Shown: positions 48,886 through 61,100, counted from the first letter of the stretch. The stretch is DNA of 64,000 nt from Solenopsis invicta (GCF_016802725.1 NC_052667.1:1640501-1704500), one strand, 5' to 3'. Made by a program: numbers and translations. Notes: a model not told the origin generated them from the letters alone.

Positions 48886-50925
48886 AGATTATTAATCCCA
48901 ATTGCAACAGAGCGCTTTCAGCAAATGGGATATCAAGTCACAATAAAGAGCTTAGTCATGCGTATTTTACATTTAGAGAAGCCGGGCGTGCAGCAAGCTT
49001 GAGGAAGAAGCTGGAGGAGGGTACACAAAAGAGCTAAATTATTTAACAAGATTTCAAGCCACGGTCGGAAGTTCCCTAGAAGTTCCCGTGTGTTTTGTTG
49101 CCCCATGCGGACTAAGCGTCCCAGGCTGCCTATTGCACGCTTAACAAGAGCAAGCCGTGCGCGCATATACATTTTTGTCTAGCTCGGGCAGAGAGTTTAA
49201 TAGTGATGTGTCTCTCTGGCTCCTGACTTGCGCGAGAAACGTTGTCGTTTTAAAGCATACGTACAACACGTTGTCGTCTTTACGCCGACGCTCGCCTCGG
49301 CGCTGTGTAAACATTTGGAAAACTCGAGCTCAAGAAGCTCCGGGAAATATTCTGACAAAGCATCTTGATTAACGTTATTTCACGTGTATTTAAAATTCTT
49401 TCTTTGTGCGATTTATTTCATAATGCCATGGGTTAAACTACAGACGATTATAATATTGTATCTCTGTATATTCGAAAGATTCAACGATCTTTAATGGCGC
49501 TTCGGTCATAATTATCTTCTTTATCAATGTAGTGAGAGCCCACTAATAATATGGATAATGTAACTCGAGTAATTAATTCTATTGTTCTGATTAATGTTGA
49601 TTTCATCCGTTTAATTTCCCCGTAGGAACCCTCGCTCGTGATAAACGCGAAAGAAATCGTACTGCGATTTACAATTAATTTCTTCGTTATCTGATTAAGA
49701 CAGGCGCGAGAGAGAGAACTATTAGACCTTCGAAGACAGACAATTAAACCTCGGTTACTAAACCGGTTTTTGCCGAGTCCGACGCCGAGTTGCGCGAGTA
49801 CATCGTGGTCTGTCTAGAGAGCTTACGAAGCGCGAAATTACAGCGCTACGTTTTCTTCATCCGCTTCTTGCGTGCTTCGCCCCGCGCACACACAGTCGCA
49901 TCCTCTTTAATTTTCCTTCCGAGCTGCTTTACACCGGGGCGTGAAATTCACAGTAACTTTGGCCAATTTAGTTGCCTCGCGTGTGAGCACGAGATCCGTC
50001 ATCAAGCGGAACGCGAATGCACGCCGCGCTATAAGCGCGCTTATTATTGCGCGGAGTACGTCTATTGAATCTCGGTTGAAATTATTAAAATACGTGAAGT
50101 TTAGCAGAGTTACCTAATTAGCCACGCCCCTCTCCCCTCCGCTCTTCCTCGTAACTCTGTGAAATCACGGTAACGGTACTCGAGTTTACGTTTCGGCCGA
50201 CAAATGTCGCACGTCTGCTTCGTTATGCGCAAACGATACTTAATTTCGTAATCGCGACAAATACGTACTTTCAACTCTAAATATTCTAATTTTTAATCGA
50301 TTGAATTGCGCACAGACATCATTAATGCGGTATAAAATAAAAATAGTTGATAGAAAATAAAAATTTCGGCTCTATTTGTTTCCCTCTCCTCCGTTTTCTT
50401 TTTTCCCGTGTGTACGTATGTTCTGTTAACTTTAGTCAAGTCCTATTAACTTAAGTCAAGACTGAGATCACGGATACCCATGGGACAGGCAGAGAGTATC
50501 TCGCGAAAAACTTCGTAACGGTAATGTTTACACTTGATCATGGACGTAGCAAGATATAAGTGCAAAAAAATTGGTAACCACCCGTTAGATTTTTTTATAA
50601 CCAAAAGAAAAATTAAAAAAAAAATTGCGCTCCACTGAACTAAACTTTTAATGAATAATTTGTGCACTACCGAATATTAATTTTTAATGTACTTTGCAAG
50701 TTATCTAAATTAATTGTAAAATATTACATATATTCAAGATTGTGCGATATCAATGGTCAACAACTCGCTAATACAATTATGCCATTCAGATTGTCAGTCG
50801 ATCATCCAGTTTATGAAGATAATATTCCTGACGAGTAGTGTATTTCAGTAGAAATACGAGTATATATGCTTTGAAAAACCGACGCTGTAGTTATTCTGGC
50901 GATCAATAATCGAGACTGTGACACG

Positions 50926-51341
50926 CATTGAAAAAAAGAGCTAAGCTTGGTGACAGCTACCAAATGTTGAGTGAAATGTCAATTGAATATTTGGTTACTT
51001 TAACCAAAAATAATTTCACTTTTCTAAATATTCAGGAAGTAGCCAAATTTAATAATGTTTACGTGAAATTATTTTTAAATTGATTAAATATTTAATTGGC
51101 ATTATTTCGCTCAACGTTTGGCATTTGTTATAAAACTCTTTTTTTTCAGTTCAATTAAACATTTGGTTAATAAAACCAAAAATAATTTTACTTTTAAATA
51201 TTTTGTAAATATTACTAAATTTAGTTGTTGCTTATTAAATATTTAAAAAAGTAAAATTATTTTTGATTAAATTAATCAAATATTTAATTGATATTATTTT
51301 GCTCAACGCATTTGGTGACTGTTACTAAACTTTTTTCAGTA
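50926..51341. mobile_element. Tandem pair of a CACTG-type palindromic element
   Basis: A full unit (about 50926-51150, CATTGAAAAAAAGAGCTAAG to CTCTTTTTTTTCAGT) is followed directly by a second unit lacking its left end (51151-51341). Both contain ACCAAAAATAATTT and the inverted counterpart, and CTCAACG..TTTGG near the right end. Confidence 0.6.
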
Positions 51342-51865
51342 CGAGAATACGCCTGCTTTATTATAATCTGTCTAACGATCATTTTATACATAGCTGCCGT
51401 TACGGCGCGATATTAATTCCAGTCTTCGTAATTAAAAGTTTCACGGGGAAATCGCGTATTGAGTACGCGCGCAAGTTTAATGGGGAGAATAGAAGACGAG
51501 AGCGCGTCGGTGGATTACGAGGGAGGCAGAAGAAAGTCTAGCTTTAATATTAAGCTGCACACACACAGCCATCGCAAACCCTCCGGTCCGGTCTCCTTCT
51601 TTTATCTGTCAATATTTGTCATCGTCTTTAGTTCTTCCACCGCTGTCACCTTTACTACGTTCGCGAACTCTTCTCGTATTTGCGATTAATTATGTCTTAT
51701 GAAAAGCTCAAGTCTCGAGCTACTTGCGTCACGCGGTAGAAACAATAAAACGTTAAGAGCAGGGTAATCCGAGCATACATGCGTGACATTCACGGGGTAT
51801 AAAAAAATCCATACGCAACAGTTTGCTTCGCAGCAAAAAACAAAAAAAAATAAAAATATTGAGCA

Positions 51866-52153
51866 TACTAAAAAAAGAGTTATGGTTACCAAATGTTGAA
51901 TGAAATAATGCCAATTAAAACCATTTGATTAATATAATAAAAAATAATTTTACTCTTCTAAATATTTGGTAGCCAAATTTAATAATATTTTTTTGGTTAT
52001 ATTATTTTTAATATAACATTATAATTTTAATATAGTCATATTATTTTTTTATTTTTTTTTTAAATATAATATAAAATTATTTTTGGTTATATTAACCAAA
52101 TATTTTTAATTGACATCATTTCACTCGACATTATCAAACTCTTTTTTTCAGTG
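51866..52153. mobile_element. CACTG-type palindromic element, same family as 50926-51341
   Basis: Begins TACTAAAAAAAGAGTTATGG, passes ACCAAATGTTGAATGAAAT and ends AAACTCTTTTTTTCAGTG. Inverted arms are separated by an AT-rich centre. Confidence 0.65.
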
Positions 52154-52287
52154 CATCAATAAATAACCATGACAAGATGTCCAACTTATTAGCTTCTAAT
52201 TTAACAATATCATAGGATAAAACTAAATGAAAGACGGCACAAAGGCGTCACGATTATTTTAAAGTAGATTGAGAGATAAATTTTACC

Positions 52288-53180
52288 CAGCAAGAGATGA
52301 CGTCAAATGACATCTTCATATTTTAATAATATCTCTAACATCAGTAAGAACCCAGAAAACATCAAAATTTTGTTAATATCTAAAAAAATATCTTATTAAA
52401 GTTATCTTCGAAATATTTTTAAAATATGTCTCCATCTTAACATATTTTTAAGATATTCGTCACATAAGATATGTCTTTTAAATTTTCAAAAGATATTTTT
52501 GGGACACCTTTAAAGATATTTGAAATAATAACTTAAAATATTACCTAAAATATCTTTTAAATTGTTAAAATTGTTAAATTGTTAAAAGTTGTCTTCGCAA
52601 TTAATTAAAAAAAAATACAAAACATCTTAAAATATAACAAGATATCTTTTAGAAATTTACACTGGGAAAAAATATCGTAAAACAAAAAATTTTACTTAAG
52701 ACAACACAATTATTTATTTATTGTTAATAAACAAGGAAATAATAATTTATTTACTTGAAGTCAAGTTAAAAATTTCTTAATTAAAACATTTATATAAATA
52801 AAATAAAGAAATAATTTTTAATCAAGTTATTTTTTCTTGCAGTTTAGAAAATATTTACCGTTAGACTATTTTTATATTCAAAATTTTTTTTAATCTAAGA
52901 AAACAATTTAATTAAGTTTAATAATATTATTAACTTATTTGTAAAATTATTATTTAAATGCAAAAAATGTACAAATACCGAATTATATACTTAAGATAAT
53001 ATGTCTACTTACTTTTAAAAATAAATATTTTTGCTAAAACTGAACAAACAAATGCTTGCATCAAAATATCTGATTTTAAGGAAATGTATTTTTTTTTCAT
53101 TAAAACAATTTTTTCTCTCAGTGTATGAAAGATATCTTTTTGTTTATGTGAGAAGTCATTGAAACGTCACCTTTCCGCTG
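52288..53180. mobile_element. Palindromic element interrupted by a second element
   Basis: The left end CAGCAAGAGATGACGTCAAA is the inverted match of the right end ACGTCACCTTTCCGCTG. AAGATATCTTTT segments inside both arms extend the match. Its right half is split by the element at 52660-53123. No coding frame. Confidence 0.6.
52660..53123. mobile_element. CACTG-ended element nested in the 52288-53180 element
   Basis: Begins CACTGGGAAAAAATA and ends TTTTTTCTCTCAGTG, with AT-rich inverted arms. The flanks on either side (GATATCTTTTAG and GAAAGATATCTTTT) belong to the outer palindrome. A TA duplication at the insertion point is possible. Confidence 0.6.
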
Positions 53181-53660
53181 AGTACGTATCCCTGGATATC
53201 AAACTTTATTACTTCGGACAGTGCTATCAATAATTTGTAACATTTCAATACTTAAGTTACTGTCACTTAAGCGAAACAAGCACGACGTCTGACTAACTTT
53301 CATCGTCAGTAATACTCTCCCTTCCCTCGCTCCAACATACTCGTCGATACGGGCATCTGGCTGCTAACGATATTTATGTATATAACAGACGGAAACTCCT
53401 TACAAATGAAACTTCACTTCGTTTATCATAATCCTATAGCGTTTACAGAAACTAATAAAACTTGGGCTTCTATGGAATAATATTCACATAGAAAGGCACA
53501 GATAGAGAGAGAGATTTATTCATTTTTTTGATGTAAAACATTGCACAAAGATTATAAAACGATCGATGCGACAAACGCGAGCATGTCACAGGCGATTAGT
53601 ACCGCGTGGGTAAATAAAAAGTAAACTTCATAAATAACAAGTAAATGATAGGTTACTCAC

Positions 53661-53801
53661 CCCCCGCCGTCCCCATGGTCGCTCCGCCGTCGTTCGACAT
53701 TATCCAGGCCGGGGTTTCTTCTCTTGGAATCCTACGTGGCTGCTTTCCCTCACACACACACACGCGAAAACGCGATTCCACGAGTGAGCGCGCACTAATT
53801 A
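53661..53801 (-). other. Candidate minus-strand exon with start codon (block C)
   Basis: Minus-strand block from acceptor TGTTTCAG| (exon base 53801) to donor GGGG|GTGAGT (last exon base 53661). The reading frame left by block B stops at once. A new ATG at 53700 in good context (ATA before ATG) begins MSNDGGATMGTAG and reaches the donor in phase 1. This fits a first coding exon with a short N-terminus before a long intron. The gene family is not recognised. Confidence 0.35.
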
Positions 53802-55002
53802 CTGAAACACAACAAATACAGGACTAATTATGCAAACCGATATTTCCCGATTAAACTTGTCGCGATTCAAGACCGCCTCGCTCTCCGCGGCGTTTCGTTG
53901 GCCATCGTCAAAAGTTTTCACGGCGACAACGTCACTCCGATTTATCGCGCGCGGCATGTTAGGGTTAGGAATGCCAAATCGAGACGGTCGACCCTCGCTT
54001 TCCGTGCATGCTCTATCTATCGTGAACGCGTGTCTCTATGAATTACTCCAATCAAATACGTGTTTTGTTCAAATGCGCCCGTTCAGTCGTGAAAACAGAT
54101 CAGAAACTGAGATTCCTTTTTGCGCGCGTGAAAAGCGCGCCAACGCATGTATGGAGAGCAGGGACTGTACGACGCGACGCGACGCGATGACGTGACGATT
54201 CGTCCGAAAATACAGAGAGGCGGAGAAGAGTGATACAGGATTCAGTAAGCAGCACAATAATAGCACAAATTTCGATCACGCAAATTCCGCGAAACGCACG
54301 TTTTATTAACAAAAGATTGATCGCGACTTGTCGTTACTCGAATACGCGACTCGCCACTCGCCACTCGCCCCGCGCTTTTCAACCGTCTGAAGTTGGCGGA
54401 CGAACTGCGAGCGCTTCGGTCGCAATCGCAATCGCAGTGAAAAGTTCAAATCGTTCAATGCGAGGGAATTATGAAAACAGTGCACTCAAGTTTCAAAAAA
54501 TTAAGTAATTAATTAAATAAAATAGTTTGTTTTAATATTTTTATTCGTACATTTTGAAACACTATATGTATATTCTTAAAATATACATAAAATTTTACTT
54601 CTGTTATGTATTATTACATGAAAATTTATAATTTTTTTAAATTATAAGAATAATAGTTTTTTGTAATCAGAGTTGGGTAAATCTATATATTTTTTTAATT
54701 AAATTTGATTTAATTTTCATAAATAAATTTTTAACGTATTAAAATAGTTAATAAATTAAATTTTAAAAAATAACTAGTACTAAATTAAAATTAAAGTTAA
54801 AAGTTAAATCATTTAAATTAACAAAATTATCATAAACGTTATTAACTTTCTAACTTTATTATTCAATTTTTTAATATTAATAATAATGTACTTATTATAT
54901 AACTTTTAATTTATAATGTTAATAATAATATACTTTTAAACAATGGTATACAAAAAAACATACATCAAAAATTTATATACATCAAATTTGATTATACGTT
55001 AA
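53802..55002. other. CpG-rich then AT-rich gene-free DNA
   Basis: 53802-54450 is CpG-rich with short frames; 54451-55002 is AT-rich. It would lie in the intron between candidate blocks B and C. Confidence 0.4.
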
Positions 55003-55078
55003 TTTGATTATAGTCTAAGATTATTAAAAGTTTTTTATATATATCAAAAACTTTTAATAATCTTAGACTGTAATCAAA
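55003..55078. repeat. Near-perfect hairpin, stem about 33 bp
   Basis: GATTATAGTCTAAGATTATT and AAAAGTTTTT are followed after TATATATA by an almost exact complement ending AGACTGTAATC. It may be a tiny palindromic transposon or a hairpin RNA; nothing distinguishes the two here. Confidence 0.6.
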
Positions 55079-55369
55079 ACATGATTATATTATTTGTTTA
55101 ATGTAAATAAGTTATTTAAATGGTACTAATAATACATTTATTTGAATCAAATAATTTTTACTCTTAGTATATTATTAAAGAAATATTGAATATCAGTCTT
55201 ACATGAAGCAAATTTCAAGATACAGCAAATCAAAAACAAGTACCTTTTTATTAATACAAATACGTAATTGTATATGAAAATACAAATAAAGTTATTTTAA
55301 ATTACTTAAAAGATATTTGTTGTAATCATTTAAATAATCCAAACTGTTCGTGTTTATTAGATTTCTAGT

Positions 55370-56384
55370 CTGTTCAAAAATGGGTTTGATTATTACTAGT
55401 AAAAATGATGTAGAAGTAAAAATTATTGCCATTGCGTTTTGTTTCTTCCACCAGTAAAACCAGTAGACAATCCCAAATAGTCCAAAATGTCTTAAATATT
55501 ATCAAGTTTAACATTATTGCAAGCTTATAGTAACATTGCAAATCTTTTATAACTTCTATATAATATTACAATGTTTCAATGTAAGATTTATGCAATGTTT
55601 CTTCAATCTTTCAGTGTTAGGTTATAAGTTATGATTCTAGCCTTCACTTTTTATAAAAAATGTTATATTAATAATTAATATTATTAAAATATAGATTATT
55701 ATAGTAAAGTGATATGCATTACGAGCACAATTATACACTTTCTTTGGTACTTGTATAATATATTCTATATTTGTCTCAAATATTGGATATGTCAGAAAGA
55801 TAATTGTTAAATTTAAAAGTATATATGTAAAATGTAAAAGTATATTTGTTTTTTATGTGTCAAAAGTTTAAAATAATGAAGACATTTGTACAAACCAAAG
55901 TATCTGTCTACATGATAAAAAGAACAATAATTGCTTGATTTAAAATAACTCGAAGTAGTAAATGTAGAATATATTATATAAGTACAAAAGTGTATAACTG
56001 TGTTTATAATATTACTTTATTATAATCTATATTTTAATAATATTAATCGTCAATATATTTGTTTTAAAAAGAGAAGGTTGGAATCACACTAACCTATACA
56101 GTACTCAAAGATAGGGAGAACATATTGCATAAATTTTACAGTAAGACATTGTTGTAAAAGTGCATGGAAGCTGCAAAAGATTTCTGCAATGTTACAAGTT
56201 TGTGGTAACATTGAAATGTTCACCATTTTTAACCTAAAAATAATTTTAGACCATTGGGATCATATCAATCTATTAGTTTTACAGGTAGAAGACATTAGAC
56301 AGAGAAGACCCAAAACTCCAGTAATTTTTACTTTTGCCAACTGCATTACTTTCACTGAAAATAACCAAATTTATTTTCAAACAG
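55370..56384. mobile_element. Foldback-type non-autonomous element, about 1,015 bp
   Basis: The ends are inverted copies: CTGTTCAAAAATGGGTTTGA at the left, and the complement of TTTATTTTCAAACAG at the right. Matching continues inward for about 400 bases on each side (for example TTGTATAATATATTCTAT near 55755 against its complement near 55970), leaving a loop of about 180 bases. It has no transposase frame. Related copies are at 11994-12131 and 59500-59822. Confidence 0.75.
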
Positions 56385-56446
56385 AAGCATACTTGAATAA
56401 TAATAACGAAGCTTTATTTAACAAATCGCTCATTTAATTTACTCAC

Positions 56447-56493
56447 CCACTTGTTACTGTCACTGCTGCTGCTACTGTCCTTTCCTGTTGATT
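56447..56493 (-). other. Candidate 47-bp minus-strand exon (block B)
   Basis: Minus-strand block bounded by TTTTTAG| and |GTGAGT, both close to consensus. It contains an AGC triplet run. Two frames are open, one continuing the frame of block A and one reading STGKDSSSSSDSNKW. Such tightly bracketed splice signals rarely occur together by chance, but no transcript evidence is available here. Confidence 0.35.
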
Positions 56494-56624
56494 CTAAAAA
56501 TGTAATAAACATGGATTATTATATAAATATAAAGAATTTTCATAATAGTTACAATATTTACAACTTTTTAAGGTGCTCGTAGCATCGTTATTAAATTAGG
56601 GATCAATTCAATTTGTGATATTAC

Positions 56625-56771
56625 AGTATTGTTTGTTTTGTCTGTTCTAGATCTACTCGTAGCAGACCTGGCTATCTCTAAGTTAAGATAGAGAAACTCT
56701 GGAAGAAAATCGTAGAACAGGAAGTAAACGAGGTAAACCTAGTAGACCCAGAAGACGAAGCAAACAATACT
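56625..56771. mobile_element. 147-bp palindromic element
   Basis: The left end AGTATTGTTTGTTTTGTCTG is inverted at the right end as GAAGACGAAGCAAACAATAC followed by T. The right arm is included in the adjacent 92-bp duplication. Confidence 0.55.
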
Positions 56772-56925
56772 ATAATCTCTTGACTCTTTTCACATATAAA
56801 TATTGTACATTATATTTTATAAATTTTACATAAGTAGACCCAGAAGACGAAGCAAACAATACTATAATCTCTTGACTCTTTTCACATATAAATATTGTAC
56901 ATTATATTTTATAAATTTTACATAA
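56742..56925. repeat. 92-bp perfect tandem duplication (2 copies)
   Basis: Bases 56742-56833 and 56834-56925 appear identical (each begins GTAGACCCAGAAGACGAAGC and ends TTTTACATAA). Perfect identity in noncoding AT-rich DNA suggests a recent event, or an assembly artefact. Confidence 0.85.
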
Positions 56926-57019
56926 GTGGCTTTACAAATACTTTACTATTTTTACTGAACTAAAGTGAAAATATAATCGCAGGAAACAAAAAGATATGTT
57001 AATAAAATAATATACTTAC

Positions 57020-57454
57020 CCCCTCAAATTGTTCCACAGATATCGTGTTTTCGTTTGCTGCTCTCCTCGAACCGTACGATAAATGTAATAGCGGTTTAAC
57101 ACACCACATGCGAGCATAAATAAGACGCAAAGCACACGCAAGAATTGGCGAGAACCTTGTCGCGATGCAATAAATGCTAACGGAACTTGGAATGCAATTG
57201 TTTCTACGCATCGTGCTACACGACCGTGTGTTATAATCGTCCGCTGCTACATTCGTAAGTAACGAATATAACTTTCGAGAACGCGAAAAGTATGATACAC
57301 TCGACTGAACAACAGTAAACATGACGGGACAAGAAGATACGAGCGGCCGCTCGACGCGACACATCGGTCGAGACAATAACGAGAGTCGTCCGAATACAAA
57401 CATGATGCGTAGAAACGAAACACACTCACTCCCGATTTTGTACATATCTAACAC
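57020..57454 (-). other. Candidate 5' exon of a minus-strand gene (block A)
   Basis: Minus-strand block ending in a near-consensus donor, GGGG|GTAAGT (donor at 57019-57014). It is downstream of a CpG-rich stretch (57450-57850) that resembles a promoter. The frame is open for 145 codons from an ATG at 57454, but the protein is not recognisable, so 5' UTR is as likely as coding. An alternative donor, GGGA|GTGAGT, ends the exon at 57430. Confidence 0.35.
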
Positions 57455-57973
57455 GACGTTTCACGCGGCATTCGCGATGTTTCATTGCACGTTTCCGAGC
57501 AAACACGTACACGTGAAATCTTGACGAAGCCACGCGACAGTCACACGATGCCTACGCTTCGTAAACGAATATGATCACTTCCACGTACGACTGCGTATCG
57601 GAGTAACCGTCCGTTATTACATCGGCATTTATTCGCGCACAATCAAAACTTAGAACGTACGAAAAACACGGAACCAATACGTCGTACGTCCAGTTAGCGG
57701 CACGACACAAGTAATGCGAGCCGGAGTGAACGGAGTGATGGCGACGACAGCGCCTGCGCCGCCAGCGCTCGGCGACTATTGCCGTACTGCGACGGAGATA
57801 GTCGAGCGGCCGAGTCGTCGCGATCCCTCTTTACGAAGAGAGTGGGGAGAAGGGTGACATCACGCGCAGCGTAATGCGTGGCGCGTGGCGTCTGCGTACG
57901 TTGACCTTGCGTGACGTCGACACGTCAACAACCCGTACGGCACGGCGTACTACACACGTGCGTCTCGGTTAGT
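57455..57973. promoter_or_regulatory. CpG-rich candidate promoter region
   Basis: Dense CpG between the minus-strand candidate exons and the divergent plus-strand candidate, the most promoter-like stretch in the right third of the window. No TATA box is evident. Confidence 0.3.
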
Positions 57974-58111
57974 ATGAATCGGATGAGTGACCGAGCGGCC
58001 AAGTCGGCGCTGTTGTATGGGGAGACGACCCAGACGACGCGCACGTGTGCGCCTTGCACGGTCATCAACCCGAATGGGGCTTTAACTGACGACGTGCACA
58101 TGAACCTTCGG
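57974..58111 (+). other. Candidate + strand first coding exon
   Basis: A 46-codon frame beginning MNRMSDRAAKSALLYGE and ending at a phase-0 donor, CGG|GTAATG. It lies just beyond the CpG-rich block that also precedes the minus-strand candidate exons, so a divergent promoter is possible. The protein is not recognised, and no downstream exon was identified. Confidence 0.22.
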
Positions 58112-61100
58112 GTAATGCTGTGCGTTATTTGGCGCAAGACTACCACGTCTCTTGATCAGCGACTTTTAGGGAGATCTATTTACATCACATTGCATTACAA
58201 ACTCTCGTAACTTATTTGCAGGATTGGTAATTAAAAATTCAAAGTTAAATAATAAAATTAATAAACTTTTAACTCCTTTAACTTAGTTAATTTTAAATAA
58301 TTTAATTTTTAACTTTAACTAGTTATTTTTGAAACACATGAACTAAATTATTTATTGACTTTGATTTATTAACTTTTTACCTAAGTTAAAAATTTATTTA
58401 TATAAAAAAATTATTTAAAAAATTTTTTTTAAAGAAAAGATAAAGAAAGAGTTTAAAATGAAAAATAAAAAAAAACAAAATAGAGCAAATACGTACAAAA
58501 AAATGTAAGTATAAATTTTATAAATTTTAACAACCGCTGGATTTAGGTGTAGTATTTTGAAATTTTGATATAGAAATAAAAATTTATTTAATAATACTTT
58601 ATTTTCTTTTCTGTCTTTCCATAAAAGTCACATAGACGGATGGATATTATAAAACGTTGAATATAAAAAAGAAAAATAAAATAATACAAAAAGAACGAAG
58701 AGGGAAGAGAAGAGTTTTAAAAAATGGAAAAAAGATGAAGATGAAGAGAAGAAAAAAAAGGACAAAAATTCAAAACAAAAAGATGGAAGAGACAGTCCAC
58801 AAGGTCCCCAGGATGATTCTCAGGATATCCTAAATTAATATTAAATACAGTCAACTTGTGTTAGAATAAGAAATTTTTAAATCAAAATACGAAAATAGTA
58901 CTAGATTTCAATTTAAAAAATTTAAATATACTATCACTTATGTTTTATTTAAAAAATAAATATACTATTATTTTAGTTGTATTTATTAAAATATTAATTA
59001 TATTTATTAAAATATCAGTGTTTTATAAAATAAAGCTACAACTATTTGGATTAGAATAGGAAGATTCTTAAATCAAAATACAAAAATATAACTACTTGGA
59101 TTTTAATTGTTAAAATAATTATTGTACAATAGTGTTATATATTTCACAAAATAATATATCCTTTTTATAATTAACAAAATTAAAAGATTTCAAACATTTT
59201 TTAACAATACATATCATTTAGATTGAATTAAATTGCATAATTTTGATATCATTATATTTTCTGAGAATTTATATGTATCACTTTGGTTAAAAAAAAATAT
59301 TTTTCAAAGTTTACATTTTTCTCGGATTTTAACTCCACAGTCTCTGAAAAAAAAAACAACTTAAAAGTTATGCAAGCGACATCACTGTTATTGTAAAAAC
59401 GTTTACTAATAAACTTTGAATTTTAGAATGTATTCTGTAACTAACTGCACACACAGAAAAAAATGCTGTTAAATTCACAGCACAAAAACAAAAAAGCACT
59501 TTTTATATTTTAATAATATTAATAATATATTTTAATAATATTAATCATTAATACATTTATTTTAAAAAGTGAAGATTAAAGTCATACCAATCCATACTGA
59601 AAGATTGCAGGAACATATTGTATAAACCTTACATTAAAATATTGTTACATTAAAAGATTGCAATTTTTAAAGTGAAAATAATTTTTCTGAAATTTCGGAT
59701 CATAAAGGGGTCATATCGATCATCTATTGGTTTTACTGGTGGAAAAAATAAAACGCCAGTAATTTTCACTTCTGCCAATTGCATTACTTTTACTGGCAGT
59801 AATTAAACTTATTTTTGAACAGAGAGTTCATATTTCAAAAATCTGAAATAAAAAATAGAAAGTCGTTTATTTTCTCAGATTATCTTTATTTGAACTTTTC
59901 TCAATATTCACGTAATTCAATCACAAACAGTTTTTTATTTAATCGAATTAATTAATGTTCCGAAGCTCCGTCGAAACTAGAAACTTTGAATGGACATTTC
60001 TACTTCGAGTTCCAACCACATAGTCCATTCAAATCTTTTGTCTGCACCGTAATAGCAACGAGACAGATTATAAATTGCTCGAATTTACCCACGTAAATGA
60101 GATGTCTTGCATGCAGCGTCGCAAAACCTTCGTGAGAGAATAAAGCTGTAAGCATCTCGCAAAATTCAGGCGTCTTTACGCGAGAAAAATTCCAATGAAG
60201 AATCCCGACGTCAAATTTATCAGACGCTTAGCATTGTAATCTATACGAGTTACTTCGCTTATTTTTTGGCCCTCTTGCCTCCGTTGCTTCCTTCTTATCG
60301 GTGTAACCCCCCACCCCTCCCGGGTAAAGAAATACAGACCGGAGGGAGCACATCGTGATTTTCGAGCATCTCTCGGACGACTATGACGGGAATAAAATGA
60401 AGGCAAAAGGAGAGACGAGGTCCACCAAGACGAGGTCCGACCTTGACAGCCGGGATCTTCCGTGATACGCGACCCTCCTTAATCCTCATAAGATGTATAC
60501 GCGCGGCACATAGTAATTTACTTTATGAAGCTTTTTCAGCGCGCGCGTCGAGGTCATCACTTTCTCCCTTTATATCGACCGATGTGGTGTGCCTCCCACT
60601 GACGCTCATAACCCGTAATAACCAAGAACGACGCCGGACGACGAGCGGCGTCGACAATGATAAACGTCTCTACTTGCTGCGCCGGCGAAAAAACCGGGCA
60701 GGCACGAGGCGCCCGAAAGAAGGAAACGTAAAGATACAGCTCCTCCTTCTTCTTCGAGGTAATACGCCGACGATAGTGGAGTAAGTTATGAGAATCGAAC
60801 GGCATCGATTGTCCCTCACCGCCCCCGGAGTCAATTACGCGCGACACCCGTCGAAAGGGATGCGTCGTGATGCATCGTAAGCAACGATGTAAATCGACGT
60901 GGCTCTCAACGTCAGCTGCACGTCGCGCGCCGCTGCAGCATCCAAGAGGCCGCGCCACGAGGGATATAAAAAATACGAGAAACTAGTAAACCATAGAAAA
61001 TATTTTAGTTGACTATGTCTTCTTCTTTTTCTTTCAACCAACAGCGATTGTCGGAGATGAAGAGACTGAAGAATGCTGCTATAAATTATTGAGCTTATCT

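Larger units (their letters stand above)
32826..50925. other. 18-kb gene-free DNA
   Basis: Alternating CpG-rich segments (33.3-33.9, 34.7-35.2, 36.4-37.1, 38.0-38.4, 39.8-41.3, 42.5-43.1, 43.8-44.3, 45.5-47.5 and 48.6-50.2 kb) and AT-rich DNA, plus listed repeats. Many short frames on both strands; none recognised. Confidence 0.45.
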
